From Erigeron canadensis (lineage: Eukaryota > Streptophyta > Magnoliopsida > Asterales > Asteraceae), in contig NC_057766.1 of NCBI RefSeq assembly GCF_010389155.1, forward strand, positions 39,999,516 through 40,063,515: a DNA stretch of 64,000 nucleotides. The letters run 5' to 3'. Within the stretch, counting starts at the first letter, position 1; every line of letters starts with the position of its first letter. A program made the position numbers and the translations under genes. Shown piece after piece: positions 11,758 through 22,540 of this stretch. The notes beneath the pieces are model-generated. The model had not been told where the DNA came from. It ran no database searches and saw only the letters and a program-made list of their open reading frames with translations.

Positions 11758-14700
11758 TTAGTTCTGCTGCAGGGGCGACATGTAGTGGAACTCAATTTGC
11801 AGGAGCTGATGAAGAGGCGCTTTACCATTTATACCCTTTTCAACGTTGCTTTGCAGTTCTCTTAATGGTATGGCAGCAAGAAACCCCTTTATAAATTCTT
11901 TACAGCAAGTTGTTCCTTTACATACAAATTCAGAGCTGTTTCTTTCCTCATCTATTCCTTCTTCTAACTCTACTTTTGAGTTGTCCTTTAGTGGTCGCAC
12001 ATTGCGGATCACACTGTCTTCATTGAACTTCAATATGTAGGCTTTATCGCACCCTTCAACAAGCCTTTCTCCTAATGTGTCAATTATATACATTGTATCC
12101 TTTTCTATTTTGAGAACAAAAAAATGATCGTTCCAACTCACAATGTAGACACCTTCTGAAGTTGATTCGCCATTTTGGAGCTCATCCCATATGCTATCAA
12201 AAGACATTGCATCTTGTAAAAGGTCTAACTTGTTTGTGTTTTCAAGCTTAAAGAACCCCACATAGGACTTTTCAGATACTATCATCAATGGCCTAACTTG
12301 TGCTTGCATGACCGTATCAAGGTCAAAATGTTGATCAAGAAACTTACCCTTATGTGTTTCATCTTGACACAGGTTTCTCCATTCTCTTGATCCGTCTCTT
12401 ATTAATTTATCAAATTCACATTTCAGTGGTAGAGAATTAGGGTTTAGATGCAGCCAGTCGGTAATAACAGTGGCAATCACTGTGCACGCTCCTTCTCCTA
12501 GTGCTTTCTCACTCCTCTGGTCAATTGTAGCTAGAAATATTTCTGTTTGTAGTTCCAGTTTTCCATCTCTGCTATTCACTTTCTTCTTTTCCCACTTCCC
12601 GACCTCAAATCTATCACTGCATGTGAATTTATTATCTTTAAAACCAGTCTTTACCAAATCCTTTTGTGGTTTTAGGTATGAAAGTAGGGTCCGGCGTGCA
12701 TTATCAATATCATCACCTCCCTCACCATATGCTTTATTCAAGAGTGGTGCGTCTTTACTCTTTTTAGTATTCCACGAGAAAAGTCTAGTCAGCTTTCTTT
12801 TTTCCACACCTTCATAGCTTGAGATTTGGTGTTGACCATGCTTTCTGTATTCAATGCTTTCATGTGAAGACTGACTTCTGAATAAATTTATGGTCTTTAT
12901 TCTTTGATATGTTGGATCCGCTTCTTCTTCATTTTCAGATTGAGAACTCTCTTTCTCGATCTCCATCTTCTTTTTTGTTTGATTTTGAAAATTTACACAT
13001 GATAAAAGAGATGGTAGGAGGTGTGTTGGGGATACAGATACAGGGTGGACCGTGTTTTTTGTTTGCAGTTTTTGAACTTCAATGACATGAAGTTTTACCT
13101 GCAGTTTTCATTTAGGTATATTTTTTTAAGTCTAGTGGAGGTTTTATGATTAATCTTTGCTTGCAAAAATGTAAAGGTACCTTTAGTTTGGCCTCATGAG
13201 TGACACCACCAATGCCGCACTGGACTGGAAGTTTGACTGGTTTTTCTGAGCCGCCAATGAATTCATTAACATCCATGTTGACTTTAGCCAATATATCAGC
13301 CTTGTGAGTCGATTCCACATCTATTCCCTGGTAATTTCAATGCATATTTAGATATCAATATGAGCGCAACATGACAGCTATCCTACTTTGAGGTTGTACG
13401 TTATGCATATTTGATTAATTTGTTGAAAGAGTACAAGTTAGTGCTAGTAGTCAGTATAGAACATAGGCTAAGGACTTCTCCATGGTATGCACAATACACA
13501 AAAATTATCCAAATTTTGGTGCAAACCTTCTTCATCAAGACACTAAAATAGTGTCAATTTATGGTGCAACAGTTTCCACCCCATCATTTATCATCAAATT
13601 TATAAAATTCACCTTTTTGTTAAGTAGTTAGCATAGAAACTAAAAATAAGTTTATGGAAATGCATTAATAAAACAAGCTTATTGAGATCCTTAAAATCTG
13701 TATCATATTGACTGTGGTTTAAAAATTTCTTATTATCCTTATATAGTTTTATTAAGTTGATACTGTAATAAACTTTTGAATTTCAAGTTTATAACTATGT
13801 AACCTAGAGGTCACAAGTTCAAACTTTGATATCAGCCAACTCCAAGAATTATAAGATCTATTTTTAGTGTAACAATTGGGTGCATACATTAGAGATGAAT
13901 TTTTGTCTGTATGAGCGTTAATCTAAAGGATGCTATTTTTAGATCAAATTGATGCAAAGTTATGATGCATGCATTGGATATGCTTAAATAGGTAGAGATG
14001 GAAAATTTGGTGGGTTGGACAGCTTGGGTAACGGATCGAACCGGGTCGGGTCGACCAGAAACACTTTCTGTTCAGATATTATCTATTTTTATGAACAACT
14101 AGTGTGCCAAATATGGTTACAGAAGTTATATCATTTCAGTTGAGTCTATGGTTTTGGACAAAATGATTTAGTAGGTTTTATGCATCAAGCTAATGGGGTT
14201 GGTGGCCCATTGGTAAGGTCTTTGACCTTGGGGGGGATCCACCTGGGTTTGAGTCCCACTTCCCACATTTGTGAGGGTGGATTAATAGGGATTTTTCGAG
14301 AGTCCTGGGTTTCATCTCAGGCATGCGTGTAATTTAGGAGTAGGAGTAGATTAGAATGCCTTTCAAAAAAAAAAAAAATGCATCAAACACACACTGTGGG
14401 CAACTTTCGACCTGTTTGGCAAATGGGACCAGTTCCCTTTCAAGTTATGTTCTATTTTGTTCTACCACATGGACCCTTTGAAGATCAAATGTAACTTAAA
14501 CCAACCTATTTTGTAACCAAATAGATTGAAATTGTCACATATACTGATATCTAGATTTACTTACATGAACCTCGAGGTTGATTTTCCAGCTTTTAGGACT
14601 TATGTGTTTCATATCCAAGCTGCAGCGTTGCTCAAAACCTTCATTCCAGCAGACACGTCCATCAGTGTCTATGCATTGTTTCGAGGTATGATCTTTTTGA

Positions 14701-14876
14701 ATAGCCATTCTAGGTACGTAACCTTTTCTTGGAACTCCTAGTTTTATATGCACTTGCAGCTTATAAGTATCCTTATTTGGAACATTATCGATAGCCAGGC
14801 CTTCAAGCTCACAGATTTTGAGTTGGAGCTTGATGTGCTTTGTGACCGATGTTGAACAAAACATCCAGTTTGTCAT
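11758..14876 (-). CDS. EEIG1/EHBP1 NT-C2 domain-containing protein
   Basis: The proposed exons are 14876-14565 (104 residues), 13327-13181 (49 residues) and 12969-11758 (403 residues plus stop), giving about 556 residues. The first two exons form a diverged NT-C2 domain (KLQLKICELEGL, VCWNEGFEQRC, SWKINLEVH, ADILAKVNMDVNEFI, KPVKLPVQC). The third begins with an acidic/charged low-complexity stretch. It then carries the plant-specific C-terminal module (ALGEGACTVIATVITDWL, SFDSIWDELQNGES, GVYIVSWNDHFFVLKIE, IDTLGERL, CCKEFIKGFLAAIPL, LLQIEFHYM). The family has an N-terminal membrane-binding C2-like fold; a biochemical role in plants is not known to me. The second intron (13180-12970) has a weak A-rich acceptor, so that join is the least certain. 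At about 556 residues the protein seems shorter than its Arabidopsis relatives. Confidence 0.8.
14189..14377 (+). mobile_element. tRNA-derived SINE with 9-bp target duplication
   Basis: The A box (TGGCCCATTGGTAAGG) and B box (GGGTTTGAGTCCCAC) are spaced as in tRNA. A body and a 14-base poly-A tract follow. The element is flanked by identical ATGCATCAA at 14180-14188 and 14378-14386. It lies about 290 bp inside intron 1 of the EEIG1-like gene, antisense to it. Confidence 0.85.
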
Positions 14877-17509
14877 ATTGGTCTCACCACTTTCTTTAAT
14901 CTTGACTTGATTGATCGGACTCCTAAATGCAAATTTGTAGATCTTCTTGTCTTAATTGTAAAGTTTTCAGGGTGTTTGACATTTGAAATTAAAAATACAA
15001 AGTAGAGTTTCTAAGTCAACTTCTTGATATGTTAAAAAATTTCAAAAATATATGTCGTGATTATAAAATACAAGCATCCCTCATCTTTCTGACTTCTTCT
15101 GCACCTACTCATACTTTCTAGATGTTCAACGTGTTCATTTTCAATGACCTTCTGATCAGCATATCTAATCCAAAATATATCTGTTTACATAATATGATCC
15201 ATAAGTTTGTACACTTAACTTCGTATTTCTTGAAAAAGGGGAGTACGAATTAGACCATAAGATTGATACAAGCTCTTCACTTATGAATTGTACATATCTT
15301 TATTTGAAAAGTGACGGACTCATTGTTACAGAGTTGACTATTTATCTCTTTGGTATAACTGCTACAGAAAACGTTTGCCATATGTGACATCTTTATTGTA
15401 ACCTGAAGATGACCTTTTGTTTTTGAAGTGGACTTATATTTTGAGTAATTAGTAGCCTTTATTTTTCCCATTGCCAGAAGCCCAGAAGACCATCATTTTT
15501 GTGAAATCTTTTAACATATCGAACTTTACAGTCCCGGAGAGATGTGAGATTTAAATTACATTTATACCCTTTGAGCCTTGTGCAATAACAGAATACTCAT
15601 AATACTACGGAAGTACGGAGTAGTAGATAGTACGAGTAATCATTAAGCATACAACGCCACTTCACTTGCCCTTTTGAAAAGTCAATGATATGTCTTAGTT
15701 ATAACACCTCTATATTGACATATTCTTACCAAAGAATGGATATCATATTATCATTACCATTATCATATTAAATATAAAAGATTGACTGGCATTTTAATTA
15801 TAAATTACAAAATGGTCAATTCATGTTCAAAACGTATGACATTGTCTCCAAAGACTGGTTCGACGGTTCTTTAACATTACTATTAGGTCTGAGCCATTTA
15901 ATGTAAGCTACAAATGTGTATAGAAGAAATAAAGGGCTTATAAGCTGTCAACTACATGGAGTTGTCGTAGAGAACAACTATAGAAGGAAAACAATTTAAA
16001 TGTGAACTTGTAATTATATAAGTGATAAGACATCTGCTCAACTTTTTGGGGCAATTAATGTAAAAATAAAACTGATGTTGAAACTAGTAATATTATCAAA
16101 CATATACGATTGACAATGTAGGAAGAGTTTGCAAGGATCCACTCGGTAAACACTGTCATTTAGAGGCCGGTGGTGTTTTTTTGTTTTTTTTTTCCGTTCT
16201 CACGTGCTATTTATCTATTGTCTTATTTTCTTATTCGTCATGCAAACAGTAAATTTTAACATATAATTTCGTTTTGAGCTTACAATTAACCGGTTATTGT
16301 ATTTGAAACAATGATATCATGTAAAAGAAGAAAACAAGCTGAACTTTGAAGCCACGTTCCAAAACTGCTATCAATCAAACTAATACTTCAAAATGTTGGG
16401 AGACACGTTCTAAAAAATTGTTGAAGACACGTTCCAAAAGTTTGTAACAGGTCAATATAGATCCTTAATTAAGTTTTGTTTGTCGTTTCTAACCAAGAGT
16501 TGTCTTACTTTCCATATTCATAAATTTACTAATTCTTACTTTATGTGTTTAAACTTTTAACATTTAAAAGCAGCCCATGGCAAAATAATGCGGGAATTAA
16601 TGTCTTCAGGCCTCCCAGCTCTTTTGACATAGCAATTGGTTCTTTGATCAACATATGAAGTCAAATGTTTTGCTCGTTTGAGAATATTGAAAGGTCAAAA
16701 ACAAAAAGTTATCAATTGCGTTTTCTATCCTTTTATTTTCAGTATTGCATAATAAGAAAAAGAATTATTATAAAAAACGTAAGTATTTTCTTGGCTTAGT
16801 TTTTTGTTTAGTTTTTCAATAAAGAATTACAAAGAATTAGTAGAGAATCTCTTAAAACCTCATTTTTGGGCACTCTTTTAGGGTTTGATACCAAATGATG
16901 TCGGGATGACTTCTTGTAGTCGGTTAGTTTGGGTTTATATACAACATTTGTTTTTTACATTTACCAATATGGGATTGTGTTTGCACAATATTGTGTGACT
17001 TAGGAAGCTTTCTTGATAAAAAGTTTTTCCGAAAACATTACTTGAAACCAATGAGATGAAATTCAAGTGTTTTCTTTTTTCTGATAGAGTAAAAAAAGGG
17101 TAGCTGTAGCTGGAGAAAATGATGTATCAATGATGCAAGGAATAGTTAATGGGAAGTATAAAAAGTTGGTGGACGTCACATGTATGGAACAGTCTCCAGC
17201 TCTTTCTCAAGTCAACTTGTAGTACATTTTTTTTCTTCCGAAGTATACAAACATGTAGTACATTCTCTTTGTGACTATAATTTTGCTACAATGTTCAAAT
17301 AATTTATTGTGTGGGGAGGGGAGTTTTTAGACTAAGAGGAAGAGAATGTCCTCTCACCTGTGTGGCATCCAATCATTAAGAGGAACATTTCTGTATCCTT
17401 TGGAGTGGGGTAATATTTTTAGAGACATTCCTTTTATTTTAATATGAATTGGAAAAATAAATAAATTAATTGACTCCTTCTCACGATTCCAAGGCAGTTA
17501 AACGGATGA

Positions 17510-17740
17510 ACCCACAAAAGTCCAAACAATTCCGACGCTCGAAAACCAACTGGGCTCGGGAATTAAGGAAGGGAAACACCCTCGGGACCGAGATTGGGCG
17601 TTCCCCGGCCGGGGAAGGGGGTGGGGGGGGGGGGGGTTGGGTTCCGGGCGTTCCAAGTGAAAAAAGGGAGAGGAGACGGGGTCCTGTTAGTCTTAGTTGT
17701 TACTTCGTGGACTCCATTGCGTGGGCGTTGTAGAGAAAAT
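17510..17740. other. GC-rich patch
   Basis: A 230-bp island of high GC (CGTTCCCCGGCCGGGGAAG, a long G run, GGGTTCCGGGCGTTCC) in AT-rich surroundings. Open frames across it are low-complexity and match no family I know. It may be a fragment of a transposon terminus, since CCCCGGCCGGGG is palindromic. Confidence 0.35.
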
Positions 17741-19478
17741 TTGGTTGACTTAAATCTTCAGTGGCCTTGTATTGTATTGTCGCTAGCTATAGAGTCAATA
17801 ATGTTCAAGATTATATATATGCACACGTACATAATTTCCGCGACATAAACTTTTCCCCATATATACAAAAACTGTATGCATACAACTTTTGTAAATAAGA
17901 TTTTGTAGTGAAAGTGCTTGAGTCACGCCCACTCACCCCCCTTTGTAAATAAGATTTTGTTGTAATATACAATTTGATTCCTTAACAAAAGGGTAACAAA
18001 AGCGAAACAAAATGCTCCTTCAAAGATGCGATTTTAAATGTCTAATAATTTGTGGTCTTTGGTGTACATTAAAAGTAAATTAAAATAAAAGGTTTGAGAG
18101 TTGGGACGTCTCATTCTTGAGTAGATGAAACCAGCTGGGACTATGATATGATGCAGATGGTCTATCAAAAGTCTAAATATTTTCTCAGGTCAATCAAATG
18201 CAAGACATATCAGGCTATATCAGCCATGAAATTTCTAAATAAGATAGTAATAGTGTGTATATGTCATACATTAATCAATTGAGTTAAAAAAAATGGATGG
18301 AAATGATGCAATGTTGTAGAGTATTTGTTCGTTTTACCTTGGACGGTCATGGTTGGTTTGTTTTGGGTATAAATTTGATTCGAAAGTGATGTCAAAGAAA
18401 ACTTGCATGTTAAGTTACATATATAATACGAGTAGTATAATACTTCCAAGTCCATAAAAAGTACTCGTAACAATCTTTTAGGCAATCTAGAGAGTGATGA
18501 ACAATTAATTTTTGTTCCGGGGTCATTTCACTACTTTAGTTTCTCAATTTCTTTATAAGCTTAGTTCCACTTTTCGGATAAAAGCGGGCCTCGTCAATAC
18601 ATGAATGATCAAAGTAAGCGAATAATAGGAATAATGTGGGTGGAAAAGCTCTCCAACGTGAAGCCAGTTAAAACAACTTAATATAAATCCCACGTTGTGA
18701 TGTTCAACCTGTCAAAGAAAATAAAGTAAAATAAACTAAAAAATTACTCTTAAGAAACTGAAGGGTCTTATTAATGACCATACATAAAATAGTTGTATTT
18801 ATATTATAAAATTCAAGGCCTTTGATATGGAAGATACAATTTTTTTATGAACGCTAATGACAAACCTTAGAATCGTAGTTAATATTTTCCTTAAATGAAA
18901 TATCAGGAAAAGTTACAAACTTGAACATACTAAAGTCGGGTAATTTTTTTTTTTTATGATACATGATTATACATTATCATATAAAAATAAATACTTGTTA
19001 CGTTACCAATTGATGTAAAAGATAATGGTTGCAATTGATGCTTAGATTATGTTGTAGATGATTTGTATAAGCTAGCTAATTTGACGGTTGTGATTTTTGT
19101 CTCTGAGTTTCCAAGTGAAAAGTCGTAAAAGATAGGTACGCTAAACTTTAGCATGCGCCAGTTTACACGTTAACCATTCATCACCTTCCTAATTAGTATG
19201 ACTACATTCGACCAGTCGTACATACAAACAGTAGTGGAAGATAAATACTTGTCACGTTGCCAATATATCCGACCCTAAAATCAAAAAGTCGGTACCATTC
19301 AAAGTAGAACTATGGCCCACCCTAAAATTTAGCCCAAAATTGTAGAATTTATAATTTTCTATTATCTTATTAGGCCCTGAAAAAGCCCAATACCTATTTT
19401 GTTTCATTTTTTTTTTCCTATTTCAAACTCAGCATGAAAGGTGTTGCTTTGCTTTACTGACACAAAATAATTAAATTT

Positions 19479-19745
19479 ATACTTTTATATTATCTTATAA
19501 ATGGGTTAAGTAATTAAATATTTTTCATTATCCTTAAACTACCTCTAATTACTTATTTCTAACACCTTTCACATTTTTCTCTTTTCTTAATCTTAACCGT
19601 GCGTGTATCTATTCCTAAAACATATGGCCTCCTTGAGCTTATGCTCTCTCTCTCACTAGCTCCATCGCCATCACTACTCGTCACCACCGCCACCACACCA
19701 TCGTTGTTAGCACCATCTCTGCTGTATCGCGCAGGCAACGTCTAG
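19479..19745 (+). mobile_element. Possible short degenerate Helitron
   Basis: The left end is TATACTTTTATATTATCTTATAA-like. The right part has the CACC-rich subterminal tract seen in the Helitron at 62885-63147, and then ATCGCGCAGGCAACGTCTAG. The hairpin is poor and the ends are diverged, so this is a weak call. Confidence 0.3.
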
Positions 19746-20826
19746 CTTTCTTAAAGTCACAATTCACAAGCAATAATTAGAAATTAAGTTAACTTAATTA
19801 GGCTCTTTGCCTCTTTTATTTTATAATAAAAGTGTAAAACCTAATTAAAGTATTTAATTAGTTATTACATAGAATTGATCGAAATTGATATTATTCTAGT
19901 CTCTTAAATCACATGAAACAACTATCATGATAATCATTAAAAAAAATTGATATGTAATATTTACCCCGGCCGCCCAGCGCATAGTGTGAACTAGACTAGC
20001 ATATATGGATAAGTTTCTTTCTTTTTCTTAAATTCTAAAAGATAATAATTGGAGAAGAAAAACTATTTTTGCAACTACAAAAGGGAATGGAATGAACTAT
20101 TTTACCCACTGTCCTATCTTTTTCATTATAGATCGTTTTTATAAATAAGAACAGTATGTAATAATGGGACGTCATTTGTTTTTTATGTATACAATAATAA
20201 TAATAATTATAATCAGAGTGATGAAAGATTTCCATTATAATTTAGCCATATAGCCAATCGTGAAAAGAAACTCAAATTAAATAAATTATCGTAGGAAATA
20301 GTCAAGGCTAGCTACCTAGTTTTTTCCATAATGGAGTATTTGACATTATATTTAAAGGGTGATTATGGTGCGGTTTGGTGCGGTTTTTAGTTAAAACCAA
20401 CACCAAAAACTATTATGGTGGATTTTCAAAATTTCTAACCATTTGTAATAGCGGTTTGGTTTTCGGTTTTTCGGATTGGTTTTTGGTTTTTTTTGTTTTA
20501 AATGGGTGGGGTTTGTTTTTTTTAAACACTTTGACCAACTAAAAACTAAAAAGCAATATATTCAACTAAATGGTTTATTCATGCAAATATTAATACCAAA
20601 AAACTCAAAGTCTAATTCAATGATCCATAACAAAATTCAAACGCTTAAATAATAATAAAAATCTATCCAAGTATCATGTTCAACTTCATAACACCTATAC
20701 AATATATATATACGTGGTATTAAGAACTATCAAATGTTGATTTTGAGAAAACTTACGGCTAGGGTTTATAATATATATATACGTAGCAATATGAAAGGCT
20801 AGGGTATACAGTATTTATCTTAAGCA

Positions 20827-20928
20827 ATACGAAAGTAAATGGTCTGACCCATTAAATCATATACGAAAGTAAATGGATTGGCCCATTAAATCATATACGA
20901 AAGTAAATGGACTGACCCATTAAATCAT
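20827..20928 (+). repeat. Tandem repeat, 34 bp x 3
   Basis: Three head-to-tail copies start at 20827, 20861 and 20895, each ATACGAAAGTAAATGG followed by CTGACCCATTAAATCAT with few changes (GTCTGACC, GATTGGCC, GACTGACC). Confidence 0.9.
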
Positions 20929-20943
20929 CTACATCTACACTAA

Positions 20944-20985
<42 letters not shown>

Positions 20986-20998
20986 TAAACTAGAGTTT

Positions 20999-21256
20999 AG
21001 TATCTGTGAATGTAACAAACTATAGACGAATGTCAAAAAACTAAAGTTGTGTTCATTGTATGTAATGAATTGTCGAATCTTGTGTATTGTATGTATACAG
21101 GTATATGTGGCAAGCATATAAGCTGTCACTTGTAAGGTTTTGATTGGTAGGATACGTACAATGCACAAGATTTGAAAGTTCATTATACAATGAATACAAC
21201 TTTAGTTTTTGCATACTATAGACGTTCTTCTGTAGTTAGTTACATTCACAGATACT
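20999..21256. mobile_element. Palindromic MITE family, copy A
   Basis: The ends AGTATCTGTGAATGTAAC are exact inverted repeats, and most of the 258 bp is self-complementary. The core (GTATATGTGGCAAGCATATAAG, in parts, and TTTGAAAGTTCATTATA) recurs at 23103-23372 and 47102-47394. Confidence 0.7.
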
Positions 21257-21810
21257 AGAAACCATTAAACTAATTTTAAATTTTAAATTTAATTTAATTG
21301 ATAATATATAATATGGTTCGGTTTGGTTTTTTATATGCATTCAAGATCCAAACCATTAATTTGGTTTTTCTAACTACAAGAACCATAAAATCGATTTTTC
21401 ATCTATGAGGGGGTTTTGTGGTTTGATTTTTTTGATTTTTTATGATTTTTGTGGTTTATGGTTTGGTTTTGCTCATCCCTATTAAAAACTACGTTACCTA
21501 ATAGTTACTAATCATAGTTTTTAGTTTTATAAAATTAAATTAATTTAAACATGATTTAATTAATTTTGATGAGAAATTAAAAATTGTGATTGATTAATAA
21601 CTATTTAGATACATTGTTTTATTAAGATTGTTCAAAGCTATGTAAATAATATAATATTAATTAATTATATATAGTAGCTAGCACCCGACGTATTGTGATT
21701 ACCAAACCCCTATTAATTGAATTACTACAAGCTAACTAGCAAGTAAACAAAATTGATCACAAAAATCATGTTAATTTCATGTTAAATTAATATATACTAT
21801 AACATAGGGT

Positions 21811-22288
21811 AAAGTTATTTTAAAAACCTTTTTTTTTGCGAGAATCTTTAAGAGCTTTTCAAATCATGCTCATCCGATGATTGTTCTTAACATGCAAATT
21901 ATTTTTTGACTGTTTTCTGAATAACTTATGTGTAATTTTGAAGTTTATAATTGTGTGGAGGCATGGATTATCATCTGTTATATAATTATATGGAGATTTG
22001 GATCCTTGATCACATGTGCACGAATATTGCTATGATCACATGTATGGAAGTCAATCACATATAATCATAGCAATATTCGTGCACATGTGATCAAGAATCC
22101 AAATCTCCACATAATTGTATAACGGATGATAATCCATGCTTTTACACAATTATAAACTTAAAATATATGCATAAGTTATTCTGAAAACAATCAAAAAACA
22201 ATTTTCATGTAAAGAATAATCATCGGTTGAGCTTAATTTGAAAAGTTCTAAAAGATTCTCGCAAAAAAAATTTCTAAAAATAACTTTT
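21811..22288. mobile_element. Long foldback (inverted-repeat) element upstream of NPF gene
   Basis: Two arms of about 235 bp mirror one another almost end to end around a spacer of a few bases near 22045-22055. The termini are AAAGTTATTTT and AATAACTTTT. Inner blocks include GCGAGAATCTTT/AAAGATTCTCGC and GATCACATGTGCACGAATATTG with its reverse complement. The outer sequence resembles Mutator-type foldback MITEs. A transcript through it would form a very long hairpin. It ends about 250 bp before the NPF start codon. Confidence 0.75.
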
Positions 22289-22456
22289 CACCGGAAACAT
22301 ATATATTGTGAGATAAATTTGACCGGCCATAGATCATATATATACCCTACCATGATGAAAAGATATATTCCATTAATGAATTCCTAGATTCTTATTATTA
22401 CTTTTAATATTGATCATACAATTAACCCATAATAATGTGTTTTCTTTTTCTCTCTC

Positions 22457-22465
22457 TATATATGG
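22457..22465 (+). promoter_or_regulatory. TATA box of NPF gene
   Basis: TATATATGG follows a CT-rich run, 76-84 bp before the ATG at 22541. This is a normal distance for a short plant 5' UTR. A (CTAG)n run lies in the presumed leader. Confidence 0.5.
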
Positions 22466-22540
22466 CTACTTACATCATTCTCAATATCTCACAAAGCTAG
22501 CTAGCTAGCTAACATAGAACATTGGAGTTACTAATTAAAT

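Larger units (their letters stand above)
14877..20355. other. Long intergenic region, no gene seen
   Basis: About 5.5 kb of AT-rich sequence between the EEIG1-like gene and a large repeat. I see no coding exon. Items worth noting are short repeated phrases ACACGTTC(C/T)(A/T)AAAA near 16350-16440, a GC-rich patch at about 17510-17740, a duplicated TTTGTAAATAAGATTTTGT at about 17889 and 17942, and a possible Helitron end near 19745. Poly-T and AT-rich tracts are frequent. Confidence 0.5.
20356..21480. mobile_element. Large TIR-like repeat, composite
   Basis: The left edge AGGGTGATTATGGTGCGG and right edge (reverse complement) AGGGATGAGCAAAACC are loosely inverted. Both are followed by GGTTTGG/CGGTTT-type simple tracts typical of degenerate plant hAT-like elements. 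The interior holds a 34-bp tandem repeat, a TA microsatellite (about 20948-20981) and a palindromic MITE. No transposase is present. Confidence 0.4.

Noticed and set aside
17470..17848. Two overlapping frames in a GC-rich patch
   Set aside because: Low-complexity Gly/Arg translation driven by a G run. No domain.
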